Shown: positions 1 to 6,252, counted from the first letter of the stretch. The stretch: 7,454 nucleotides of DNA from Pseudomonadota bacterium (GCA_023416055.1 JAEZIH010000297.1:1-7454), one strand, 5' to 3'. Made by a program: numbers and translations. Notes: a model not told the origin generated them from the sequence alone.

Positions 1-934
1 AGGCGTCGACGTCGTCGCGGCTGATCGGCGTCACCTGCAGCAGGAAGACCTCGCCGCGCATGTCCCGGTTGTCGGACAGGAACTGTTCGAAGCCGAGCAT
101 GCGCTGCTCCAGCCCCTTGGAGTAATCGAGCCGGTCGACCCCGACGATCATCGAGCGGAAGGCCGCCGACGCCGCCATGCGGTCGTAGGTGCGCGCGCCC
201 AGCGCCGAGTTTCGCGCGGCCAGGAAGCTGTCGACGTCGATGCCGATCGGGAAGACGCCCGTCTGCACCGTCTTGCCGAAGGCCTCCAGCGCGTCGTTGG
301 GCAGCAGCCGGCCGTTCACGCTGGGCTCCGAAGCGACGTAGTCGCGGAACAGGTCCAGCCACTCGCGGGTGTGGAAGCCGATCAGGTCATAGGCGAACAT
401 CGATTCCACCAGCCGCCGGTGGTGGGGCAGGGTGACCAGCAGCTGCCGCGCCGGCCAGGGCGTGTGCAGGAAGAAGCCGATGCGGTTCTTCACGCCCCGC
501 CGCCGCAGGTCCCGGGCCAGCGGGATCATGTGGTAGTCGTGGATCCAGATGATGTCGTCCGGCTGGATCAGCGGGGCCAGCACCTCGGCGAAGCGGGCGT
601 TGGTCCGCTCATATCCCTCGCCGTACGAGCGCTCGTACTCGGTCAGGTCCAGCCGGTGGTGCAGCAGGGGCCACAGCGTCTTGTTGGCGTAGCCGTTGTA
701 ATACTCCTCGACGTCCTGGGCCTCGAGATCCACCAGCGCCACGGTCACGCCGGCCCGATCCTCGATCTTGGCTTCCGGCCGGAAGGTCTCCACCGTCTCG
801 CCCGACCAGCCGAACCACAGGCCGTCGTACTTCCTCAGGGCCGCGGACAGCGCCATGGCCAGGCCGCCCGCCGACCCGGCGGCGGGGTCCTTGGGGGCCG
901 AGACCCGGTTCGAAACGACGATCAGGCGGCTCAT
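1..934 (-). CDS. otsA: Trehalose-6-phosphate synthase OtsA (3' end outside window)
   Basis: OtsA is a cytosolic GT20 glycosyltransferase (GT-B fold) that makes trehalose-6-phosphate from NDP-glucose and glucose-6-phosphate. The window holds the first 311 residues; the E. coli enzyme has 474, so about the last third lies beyond position 1. The N-terminus MSRLIVVSNRVSAP matches the family start, with Arg10 in the sugar-phosphate site. Further family motifs follow in order: SAGGL (21-25, nucleotide-sugar glycine loop), WFGWSGE (40-46), NKTLWPLLH (84-92), WIHDYH (130-135), GFFLHTPWP (153-161), GFHT (186-189), PIGID (229-233) and GVDRLDYSKGL (265-275) with Arg268 and Lys273 for the donor phosphates. 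No key residue is missing in the visible part. It is the last gene of the otsB-GH15-otsA operon. The ATG at 934-932 overlaps the TGA of a 20-codon upstream ORF; an AAAGGG about 10 bases upstream is a fair ribosome site. Identity is near certain; the donor nucleotide cannot be told. Confidence 0.97.
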   Translation of the reverse strand, partial: MSRLIVVSNRVSAPKDPAAGSAGGLAMALSAALRKYDGLWFGWSGETVETFRPEAKIEDRAGVTVALVDLEAQDVEEYYNGYANKTLWPLLHHRLDLTEYERSYGEGYERTNARFAEVLAPLIQPDDIIWIHDYHMIPLARDLRRRGVKNRIGFFLHTPWPARQLLVTLPHHRRLVESMFAYDLIGFHTREWLDLFRDYVASEPSVNGRLLPNDALEAFGKTVQTGVFPIGIDVDSFLAARNSALGARTYDRMAASAAFRSMIVGVDRLDYSKGLEQRMLGFEQFLSDNRDMRGEVFLLQVTPISRDDVDA

Positions 935-993
935 GATCCGACAACCCTTTGGAAGGCCGAATGGCGCCGACGCATTGTCGTGACGGCGCTCAT
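931..993 (-). CDS. Possible 20-residue coupling ORF between GH15 gene and otsA
   Basis: This 20-codon ORF starts at ATG 993-991, which overlaps the TGA of the GH15 gene (992-990) as ATGA. It ends at TGA 933-931, which overlaps the otsA ATG (934-932), again as ATGA. The peptide begins MSAVTTMRRRHSAF, is basic (three arginines in a row) and matches no family I know. It fills the whole gap between the two enzymes. I infer that its role, if any, is to carry ribosomes from the GH15 stop to the otsA start by termination-reinitiation, so that all operon junctions are coupled. It has no strong ribosome site of its own. Chance cannot be excluded, because short ORFs with ATGA ends do occur in GC-rich DNA and no coding signal can be judged at this length. 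Confidence 0.3.
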   Translation of the reverse strand: MSAVTTMRRRHSAFQRVVGS

Positions 994-2774
994 CGGGCGT
1001 CCGTCCACGAGCGGCTCAGCAGGACGGCGCAGTTGATGATGCCGACCAGCGAGTAGGTCTGCGGATAGTTGCCCCAAAGCTCGTTGTCCTCCAGCGCTAT
1101 GTCCTCCGAGAGCAGGCCGGCGTGCGTCCTGCGGCTCAGCATTTCGGTGAAGATCTCGCGCGCCTCCTCGATGCGGCCGTTCTGGTGCAGCGCCTCGATG
1201 AACCAGAAGGTGCAGAAGTTGAACGCGGTCTCCGGCTCGCCGAAGTCGTCGGCCTCGACGTAGCGGAACAGATAGGGGCCCTTCTTCAGATCCCTCTCGA
1301 TCGTCTCGAACGTCCTCACCTGCCGGGGATCGAGCGGGTCCAGGAAGCCGATGTCGGTCAGTTGCAGCAGCGAGGCGTCCAGTTCGCGGTTGCCGAAGCT
1401 GGCCGCGAACCGGCCTTCGTCCGGCAGATAGGCTTCCTTCTCGATCCGCTCGCGAATGGTCGTCGCCCGCGCACGCCACAGCGAGGCCCTGTCAGCCAGC
1501 CCGAGGTGCGAGGCCGCCTTGGCCAGCCGGTCGCAGGCTGCCCAGCACATCGCCGACGAATAGGTGTGCACCCGTGCGATGGTGCGGAACTCCCACAGGC
1601 CGGCGTCGACCTGGTCGTGCATGGCGAAGGCCCGCTCGCCGACCTTCTCGAGAGAGTGAAAATCCTCAAGCGTCCCCGGCCGTAGCAGCCGCTGGTCGTA
1701 GAAGCTCTGCACCAGCGGCAGGACGATCTGACCATAGACGTCGTGCTGCAGGTGCTCGTGCGCCTGGTTGCCGACCCGCACCGGCTTCATGCCGCGATAG
1801 CCCTCGACGCTCTCGATGATGCGCTCGCCGATGCCCGGCTCCAGCCCCACGCCATAGACCGGCTGCACGTGTCCGCCGGCCGAGTTGTCGACCAGGTTGC
1901 GCAGGTAGCCGAGGTAGTTCTCCAGCAGGTCCACCGCGCCCAGCCGGTTCAGTGCGCGCACCACGTAATAGGCGTCGCGAATCCAGCAGTAGCGATAGTC
2001 CCAGTTGCGCCCGCTCTCGGGGAACTCGGGCACCGAGGTGGTCATCGCCGCCACGATGGCCCCGGTTTCCTCGTAGGCGCACAGCTTCAGGGTGATGGCT
2101 GCGCGGATCACCGCCTCCTGCCAGTCCAGCGGCAGGTAGAGGGTGCGCACCCAGTCCTGCCAGTAGGCGACGGTGCGATCCATGGCGTTGGTCACGCCGG
2201 GGCCGACCTCGCGGTCGTAGCCCTCGTCGGGTCCCAGGAAGAAGGCGTGCGGCCGCTCCAGCCGGAACACCCGCTCGGTCAGGATGTGCGACACCGGGCA
2301 GTCCGTGGTCAGGCGGAAGTTCACGTCGGTGCACAGGTAGCGGATGTGGTTCGAACCGCTGGTCCGCTCGGCCTGCCGGGCCCCCCAGTCCGCCGCGGGG
2401 CGCAGGCGCACGCGGATGCGCGGCGAACCGCTCAACGGCCGCACCAGCCGGGCGAAGGCCAGCGGGCGGTAGATGCGGCTGTGCTTCAGGTGACGGGGCG
2501 CGAAGTCGAGGATCTCCACCGCGGCCCCGTCGCCGGCGGTTAGCACCGTTCGCAGCACCGGGGTGTTGCGCACATAGGCCTGGCTGACCTCGGTCTGGCC
2601 CTCAAGAACAACGTCCCAGAAGCCGTGTTCGGGATCCGTCCCGTCCATCAGCGCCGAGAACACCGGGTCGCCGTCCACTCGCGGGGCGCAAGCCCAGACG
2701 TAGCGGCCGTTGCGGTCGATCAGGGCGCTGATCGAACAGTTGCCGATCGGGGCGAGGTCCAGGTTCGGGGTCAT
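990..2774 (-). CDS. GH15 glycoside hydrolase (trehalase/glucoamylase-like)
   Basis: A 594-residue cytosolic hydrolase of family GH15, which cleaves alpha-glucosidic bonds with inversion using an (alpha/alpha)6 barrel. No signal peptide is seen. The N-terminal third (about 1-220) is the beta-sandwich domain usual in bacterial GH15 proteins, opening with DLAPIGNCSISALIDRNGRY. The barrel carries RNWDYRYCWIRDA (256-268), EGYRGMKPVRVGN (324-336), GLWEF (392-396) and LLSEDIALEDNELWGNYPQ (554-572). By family pattern, Glu395 is the likely general acid and Glu557 the likely base. The start at 2774 is chosen over an upstream in-frame ATG (2801) because it forms an ATGA overlap with the otsB stop and has AGGAG five bases ahead. 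The place between otsB and otsA suggests trehalose or a related glucoside as substrate; GH15 trehalases are known from mycobacteria and Thermoplasma. Glucoamylase or another alpha-glucosidase remains possible. As I recall, the same gene order occurs in Xanthomonas and other proteobacteria. Confidence 0.93.
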   Translation of the reverse strand: MTPNLDLAPIGNCSISALIDRNGRYVWACAPRVDGDPVFSALMDGTDPEHGFWDVVLEGQTEVSQAYVRNTPVLRTVLTAGDGAAVEILDFAPRHLKHSRIYRPLAFARLVRPLSGSPRIRVRLRPAADWGARQAERTSGSNHIRYLCTDVNFRLTTDCPVSHILTERVFRLERPHAFFLGPDEGYDREVGPGVTNAMDRTVAYWQDWVRTLYLPLDWQEAVIRAAITLKLCAYEETGAIVAAMTTSVPEFPESGRNWDYRYCWIRDAYYVVRALNRLGAVDLLENYLGYLRNLVDNSAGGHVQPVYGVGLEPGIGERIIESVEGYRGMKPVRVGNQAHEHLQHDVYGQIVLPLVQSFYDQRLLRPGTLEDFHSLEKVGERAFAMHDQVDAGLWEFRTIARVHTYSSAMCWAACDRLAKAASHLGLADRASLWRARATTIRERIEKEAYLPDEGRFAASFGNRELDASLLQLTDIGFLDPLDPRQVRTFETIERDLKKGPYLFRYVEADDFGEPETAFNFCTFWFIEALHQNGRIEEAREIFTEMLSRRTHAGLLSEDIALEDNELWGNYPQTYSLVGIINCAVLLSRSWTDAR

Positions 2775-2785
2775 TCGCTCTCCTC
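2771..2785 (-). promoter_or_regulatory. Ribosome site and ATGA coupling junction, otsB to GH15
   Basis: On the minus strand AGGAG (2784-2780) is followed by five bases and ATG (2774-2772). The TGA of otsB (2773-2771) overlaps that ATG. The ribosome site therefore lies inside the last codons of otsB, the usual layout for translational coupling, and it fixes the GH15 start. Confidence 0.8.
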
Positions 2786-3559
2786 GACGGCGTTCAGCCA
2801 TGCCAGCACGGCCGCCACGTCGGGCAGGCGGTAGCGGGCGGCGGTCTCCCTCGGCGACCCGACCAGCACGCCGAAGCCGCCCAGGGCTTCAGCGGCGCGA
2901 AAGCCGTCCTCGTCGGTCAGGTCGTCTCCCAGCATGACCGGAACGGCGCCGGCGAAGGGAGGCTCCTGCATGAAGGCCTGAAGGGCCGTGCCCTTGCTCG
3001 TCCCCGGCGTTTTCAGCTCGACCACCAGGTTGCCGGCCTGCATGGCCAGCCCTGTCTCGTCCGCCAGCTGCCGGGCGAGGGCCAGGGCCGCACCCGCATG
3101 GTCGGGGGCGCCGCGATAGTGCAGGCCTGCCGAGACGGTCTTGTCCTCGACGATGATGCCGGGCCGGGTTCGCGCGAAGGCTTCGAACGCCGCCACCGCC
3201 TCGCGCACCGCCGGGGCGGGGTCCATGCGGTGCAGCGAGCCATCCGCGCAGCGCCGCTCCAGGCCGTGAACGCCCGAAGCCGAAGCCGTGCTGGCCTCGG
3301 CGATGCGGTCGATTTCGGCGATGGTCCGCCCGCTGATGATGGCCACGCGGTGGGCCAGCCGCCGGGCCACGGCCTTCAGCGCCGCCGTCCGCTCTGGCCG
3401 GGGCCCGACGGCGTCCGGGGTCTCGGCCAGCGGCGCGAGCACCCCGTCCATGTCCAGGAACAGGGCGGGGCGGGGGAGTCGGATGGGTGGGGAGGGCAGA
3501 CGCGTCGCGGCCGCGATCGGCGCGGGCGCGCCGTCGATGATCGGGTCGGGGATGGGCAT
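2771..3559 (-). CDS. otsB: Trehalose-6-phosphate phosphatase OtsB
   Basis: OtsB is a HAD-superfamily phosphatase that frees trehalose from trehalose-6-phosphate, the second step after OtsA. The protein is 262 residues, the normal size. HAD motif I is LFLDMDGVL (33-41) with the nucleophile Asp36 and the acid/base Asp38. Motif II is IISGR (74-78) with Ser76. The TPP-specific parts GVHGLERR (96-103), VEDK (137-140) and GLHYR (145-149) are present, followed by a lysine in TSKG (187-190) and motif IV GDDLTDED (211-218), which binds magnesium. All catalytic residues are intact. The first 30 residues are a proline- and alanine-rich tail before the HAD core, and no other usable ATG lies closer to the core. 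It is the first gene of the operon, read divergently from kdsD, and its stop overlaps the GH15 start. A weak AGAAG ribosome site precedes the ATG. Confidence 0.96.
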   Translation of the reverse strand: MPIPDPIIDGAPAPIAAATRLPSPPIRLPRPALFLDMDGVLAPLAETPDAVGPRPERTAALKAVARRLAHRVAIISGRTIAEIDRIAEASTASASGVHGLERRCADGSLHRMDPAPAVREAVAAFEAFARTRPGIIVEDKTVSAGLHYRGAPDHAGAALALARQLADETGLAMQAGNLVVELKTPGTSKGTALQAFMQEPPFAGAVPVMLGDDLTDEDGFRAAEALGGFGVLVGSPRETAARYRLPDVAAVLAWLNAVEESE

Positions 3560-3663
3560 GGCTTCTTCTAACGCAGTCGTGCGGCGAAGGTTGACCCCGG
3601 GGCGGCATTTTCTCGCAGCGCAGCAGCAGCCCGGGCGGCCCGGCGATTGAGAAATTCCCCCCG
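3560..3663. promoter_or_regulatory. Divergent promoter region, otsB / kdsD
   Basis: These 104 bases must hold the promoters for the trehalose operon (minus) and kdsD (plus). On the plus strand TTGACC (3591-3596) could be a -35 element, and it is followed by a T-rich patch (3608-3613), but no good -10 is seen. A perfect inverted repeat CCGGGCGGCCCGG lies at 3631-3643. On the minus strand CGTT (3574-3571) sits 16 bases after TCAAC, a poor match to the alphaproteobacterial EcfG general-stress promoter (GGAAC, 16-17 bases, CGTT) and very near the start codon. No promoter can be assigned firmly. Confidence 0.4.
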
Positions 3664-4680
3664 ATGCGCCACATCGCGGGGATGACCGATGCCGAGAACG
3701 CCCCCCTGTCCGCCGATCCCGCCGCCATGACGGCGCGGGCCCGCGAGGTCATACGCCTCAACGTAGAGGCCCTGCAGGCGCTGGAGGCCAGCCTCGGCGA
3801 CGACCTTGCCCGTGCGGTCGAGATCATCCTGTCGCGGCCCGGCTATGTCGTCGTCACCGGCATGGGCAAATCGGGCCACATCGGCGGCAAGATCGCCGCC
3901 ACCCTGGCCTCGACCGGAACCAACGCCTTCTTCGTCCATCCCGCGGAAATGAGCCACGGCGACCTCGGCATGCTGAGGAAGGACGTCACCCTGCTGGCCA
4001 TCTCCAACTCGGGCGAGAGCCGCGAGCTGCGCGATCCGCTGATCTTTTGCCAGCGCGGGGGCATCCCCGTGATCGGGATCACCCAGCGGCCCAGCAGCTT
4101 CCTCGGCCGCTCATCCGCGGTGTGCCTGACCCTGCCGCAGGTCGCCGAGGCCTGCCCGAACGGTCTGGCGCCGACGACCTCGACGCTGATGACCCTGGCC
4201 ATGGGCGACGCCCTGGCCATGGTGCTGATGGACCGCCGCGGCTTCACCGCCGAGGACTTCGGCCTGCACCACCCCGGCGGCAAGCTGGGCATGAGCCTGC
4301 AGAGCGTGCGCGACTGGATGGGCGACCGCCCGCCGGCCCCGGTCACCGTGCCGTTGACCGCCAGCTTCGCGGAGGTCGTCTCCGCCATCACCGAGGGTCG
4401 CAAGGGCGCGGTGGCGGTGCTGAACGGCGACGGAACCCTGGCCGGCATCGTCACCGACGGCGACGTGCGTCGCGCCTTCGCCCGCCCCGAAGTCTCGGGA
4501 CTGACGGCGGCCGACATCATGAGCCCCCGTCCCAAGGTCATCGCCCCCGACGCCCGCATGAGCGACGCCATCGACCTGATGACCCAGAACAAGATCGCGA
4601 CCCTTCTGGTCCTCGAGGACGAGCGCCCCGTCGCGATCGTCCACATCGCCGAGCTGATGCAAGCGGGGTACGTCAGCTAG
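3664..4680 (+). CDS. kdsD: Arabinose-5-phosphate isomerase (KdsD/KpsF/GutQ family)
   Basis: This cytosolic enzyme turns ribulose-5-phosphate into arabinose-5-phosphate, the first committed step to KDO, the sugar linking lipid A to the LPS core. The protein is 338 residues, close to the E. coli length. The SIS domain spans about 50-195, with VTGMGKSGHIGGKIAATLAS (64-83), the phosphate-binding ISNSGES (113-119) and HHPGGKLG (202-209), whose histidine region is catalytic in the family. Two CBS domains follow, about 217-272 (GIVTDGDVRR at 261-270) and 283-336. All parts are intact. The start is uncertain: ATG 3664 gives the full form, while ATG 3682 would remove six residues. Neither has a good ribosome site (GAGAA lies about 12 bases before the first), and the conserved core begins only near residue 25. 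It stands alone on the plus strand, without other KDO or lpt genes in view. The polysaccharide-capsule paralogue KpsF is the alternative name and cannot be told apart here. Confidence 0.95.
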   Translation: MRHIAGMTDAENAPLSADPAAMTARAREVIRLNVEALQALEASLGDDLARAVEIILSRPGYVVVTGMGKSGHIGGKIAATLASTGTNAFFVHPAEMSHGDLGMLRKDVTLLAISNSGESRELRDPLIFCQRGGIPVIGITQRPSSFLGRSSAVCLTLPQVAEACPNGLAPTTSTLMTLAMGDALAMVLMDRRGFTAEDFGLHHPGGKLGMSLQSVRDWMGDRPPAPVTVPLTASFAEVVSAITEGRKGAVAVLNGDGTLAGIVTDGDVRRAFARPEVSGLTAADIMSPRPKVIAPDARMSDAIDLMTQNKIATLLVLEDERPVAIVHIAELMQAGYVS

Positions 4681-4685
4681 GGATC

Positions 4686-4793
4686 AGGCAGTAGGCAACA
4701 GGCAACAGGTAAGGCGACTATCCGTCCGCTAGCCCCAGACCGGCCGGGCGCTTCTGCGAGGCCCGCGACCCTGCTGCCTGCTGCCTGTTGCCT
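4686..4793. repeat. Inverted repeat of 7-base units between convergent genes
   Basis: The left arm (4686-4709) consists of 7-base units of type AGGCAAC/AGGCAGT. The right arm (4770-4793) is the same kind of unit on the other strand (AGGCAAC, AGGCAGC, AGGCAGC). Aligned as an inverted repeat, 20 of 24 positions match. In RNA two of the four differences become G-U pairs, leaving only two A-C mismatches. The loop is 60 bases and contains the palindrome CCGGCCGG (4740-4747). It lies six bases after the kdsD stop and three before the CAP-gene stop, so it could end transcription from both sides, though there is no T-run. It looks like a small dispersed repeat (REP/MITE-like) more than a normal terminator. 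The arms are seen directly; the role is inferred. Confidence 0.7.
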
Positions 4794-4796
4794 CCC

Positions 4797-5375
4797 TCAG
4801 TACGCCACCCGCCCGTCAACATTCCCCGGCGGCGCATAGCGGCAGGCCAGCACAGACCGGTCGCCGCGGCTTTCGATCGCGCAGCCGACGTGGGTGGTCT
4901 CGCGCCAGACCAGCTGGGTGTAGTGGGCCACGTCGACCCAGTTGCCCGTCCGGCTGACGTCAGGGAAGACGCCGCGGCGATAGTCCGCCTTCTCCGCCGC
5001 CCACTCCGCCACCATCTCCTCGGGCGTCCACGTCCGGCCGCCCCAGCCGGTCCACAGGTTCTCGCCATGACCATGCGGCGACGGGTCGTGGGCGAAGGTG
5101 TCGCTGGCGATCAGCCGGCGCGCCCATTCCCGCGCCTCGGCTTCCAGCGCGTCCGCCCAGCGCAGCGGCGGCGAACCGACCCGCGCCCGCTCGGCGTTGT
5201 GCGCGTCCAGCAGCCTGCGCTCTACCTCGCTGGAAGGCGCGGTCGAGCGCGGCGGCGGGATCGGCTGCACGGCCCGCGGCTGCTGCGACGGCTGGATGAC
5301 CCGCAGGCCTCCGGGGTCCGCGCAGCCCGCGCTCCCCGTCAGCAGCAGGCCGGCCAGCGCCAGTCTGATCAGCAC
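4797..5375 (-). CDS. CAP/SCP-domain (PR-1-like) probable lipoprotein
   Basis: A 192-residue exported protein of the CAP superfamily. The N-terminus is a signal peptide (MLIRLALAGLLLTGSAGC); Cys18 is a plausible lipid-attachment site, although Ser rather than Leu stands at -3. A proline-rich linker follows (about 28-48), then the CAP domain (about 50-188): LLDAHNAERARVGSPPLRW (55-73), GENLW (104-108), the CAP1 signature HYTQLVWRETTHVGC (151-165) and the CAP2 signature VLACRYAPPGNV (175-186). The four cavity residues of the family are probably His96, Glu105, Glu124 and His151, all present. Bacterial CAP proteins have no single agreed activity, so the function is unknown beyond the fold and a likely place in the envelope. 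The start is GTG (5375-5373), 7 bases after the hemerythrin stop, with only a weak TAGG upstream, so translation is probably coupled. The last codons lie next to the heptad inverted repeat. Confidence 0.92.
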   Translation of the reverse strand: MLIRLALAGLLLTGSAGCADPGGLRVIQPSQQPRAVQPIPPPRSTAPSSEVERRLLDAHNAERARVGSPPLRWADALEAEAREWARRLIASDTFAHDPSPHGHGENLWTGWGGRTWTPEEMVAEWAAEKADYRRGVFPDVSRTGNWVDVAHYTQLVWRETTHVGCAIESRGDRSVLACRYAPPGNVDGRVAY

Positions 5376-5382
5376 CGGCGGC

Positions 5383-5940
5383 CTACCGAAGCTGGGCGCC
5401 GTCCCCGAAGGGTTCGTCGGCCAGGGCGCTCTCGACGTCGCTGCCCGGGAAGGTGCGCGGCTCGGCGCCCTTGCCGGCCTGGTACTCCTCGATGGCCGTG
5501 CGCCGACGCAGGCGCATCTGGTCGGCCAGCAGGTCCATGTCGAGGCCGGCCGCGCGCGCCTGGCTGAACATGCCCTCCGACCGCTTCTCCTCCTCCTCGA
5601 CGTGGTGCTCGATCATCTCCGACAGCACCTTCACCTGGGCGTCGTAGAAGGCTTCGTCCGGGCCGCCCGCCTCGATCACCGCGATCAGCACCTTGGCGGC
5701 GTCGTGCTCGACATAGGCCTCGTCGACCAGGTCTTCCTCGATGCGGCCGCGGCAGGCCGGGTAGAAGATCTCTTCCTCGATCGCGGTGTGAACCTTCAGC
5801 TCCAGGCAGATCTGCTCGGCCAGGCTCTGCTTGGTCGCCTTGCCGTTGGTGTTCTCGAACTTCTCGAACAGCTCCTCCACACGGCGGTGGTCCGCCTTCA
5901 GCATGGCGATGGCGTCCATTTCTTCATAGGTCTGGGCCAT
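5383..5940 (-). CDS. Hemerythrin HHE domain protein
   Basis: A 185-residue cytosolic protein with the four-helix HHE fold that holds a di-iron centre. Expected ligands are visible: His18 (KADHRRVEEL), His51 and Glu55 (VHTAIEEE), His79 (VEHDAAK), His113 and Glu117 in the acidic run HHVEEEEKRSE. After about residue 130 comes a tail rich in charged residues (QMRLRRRTAIEEY) without a further recognised domain. Proteins of this group sense or bind oxygen, nitric oxide or iron, or protect against oxidative stress; which applies here cannot be read from sequence. The start at 5940 is supported by AGGAG seven bases upstream and by the normal family start. The same frame stays open up to 6294, but that extension has no homology-like character and is rejected. 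It is probably co-transcribed with the CAP lipoprotein gene 7 bases downstream. Confidence 0.94.
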   Translation of the reverse strand: MAQTYEEMDAIAMLKADHRRVEELFEKFENTNGKATKQSLAEQICLELKVHTAIEEEIFYPACRGRIEEDLVDEAYVEHDAAKVLIAVIEAGGPDEAFYDAQVKVLSEMIEHHVEEEEKRSEGMFSQARAAGLDMDLLADQMRLRRRTAIEEYQAGKGAEPRTFPGSDVESALADEPFGDGAQLR

Positions 5941-5960
5941 TGGGGTTCTCCTGATCAGCT

Positions 5961-5989
5961 GGCTTCGGGGACAGAAGCCGGCAACCGGC
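5961..5989 (-). promoter_or_regulatory. Two overlapping short hairpins in hemerythrin leader
   Basis: GGCTTC (5961-5966) and GAAGCC (5974-5979) form a 6-bp stem with a 7-base loop. GCCGG (5977-5981) and CCGGC (5985-5989) form a 5-bp stem with a CAA loop. They share 5977-5979, so only one can form at a time. A further palindrome CTGATCAG (5951-5958) overlaps the ribosome site AGGAG. Any regulatory role is inference; short stems are common in GC-rich DNA. Confidence 0.3.
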
Positions 5990-6166
5990 GCGGCGTTCCC
6001 GCGACGATCAAGGTGAGAGTCGTTCGCGCCGCCGTGCGAGACGCCCGGGGTGTCACCTTTCGCCCCTTTCGTGTCCCGGCCCTGTATTCCGGACCCTCGC
6101 GCTCGCCCCGCTGTGCGGGTGCGGGGTCTGCCGCGACGGCGGCCTCGGCGGTTGCAGGGCTGCTCG

Positions 6167-6178
6167 GAATTGCAATTC
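6167..6178. promoter_or_regulatory. Perfect 12-base palindrome GAATTGCAATTC
   Basis: A perfect two-fold symmetric site, AT-rich within very GC-rich surroundings, in the divergent region about 115 bases before the thiolase ATG. It has the form of a dimeric-regulator binding site, but I do not recognise the regulator. Confidence 0.35.
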
Positions 6179-6221
6179 ACCCGCCCGACGCTTCCGACCC
6201 TTAGAACGCCGGGGCGCCGCC

Positions 6222-6252
6222 TTGTTACTTGACGTTGACGTAAACGTAGGGT
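6222..6252 (+). promoter_or_regulatory. Thiolase promoter with ACGT palindrome (MerR/LiuR-type candidate)
   Basis: ACGTTGACGTAAACGT (6232-6247) matches its own reverse complement at 14 of 16 positions and holds three ACGT units at 6-base spacing. It sits between TTGTTA (6222-6227) as a possible -35 and TAGGGT (6247-6252) as a possible -10. The spacer is then 19 bases, the long spacing typical of promoters controlled by MerR-family activators. A simpler alternative -35 is TTGACG (6229-6234 or 6235-6240), which also fits the Caulobacter housekeeping -35 consensus. From memory, LiuR-type MerR regulators of acyl-CoA and branched-chain amino acid breakdown bind ACGT-based palindromes of this look. 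The palindrome is seen; the regulator is inferred. Confidence 0.5.

Noticed and set aside
371..1036. An open plus-strand frame (221 codons) across the otsA start
   Set aside because: It is antisense to OtsA motifs over most of its length and has no family resemblance.
1743..2543. An open plus-strand frame (266 codons) inside the GH15 gene
   Set aside because: It is antisense to conserved GH15 coding sequence and has low-complexity shadow composition, with no recognisable motif.
2775..2801. An alternative upstream ATG for the GH15 gene, nine codons earlier
   Set aside because: The ATG at 2774 has a strong AGGAG at five bases and an ATGA overlap with otsB; the extra residues MAERRRGER are the otsB end read in another frame.
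3571..3594. A possible EcfG general-stress promoter before otsB (TCAAC, 16 bases, CGTT)
   Set aside because: Only three of five -35 bases match GGAAC, and the -10 is so close to the start codon that the ribosome site would fall outside the transcript.
4718..5074. A minus-strand frame of 118 codons overlapping the CAP gene end and the heptad repeat
   Set aside because: It is out of frame with the CAP domain over conserved motifs and has the Arg/Ala-rich composition of a shadow frame.
6091..6128. A GC-rich folded stretch in the divergent region, possibly a terminator or small RNA
   Set aside because: The stem is interrupted, no T-run follows, and no tRNA or known RNA features are present.
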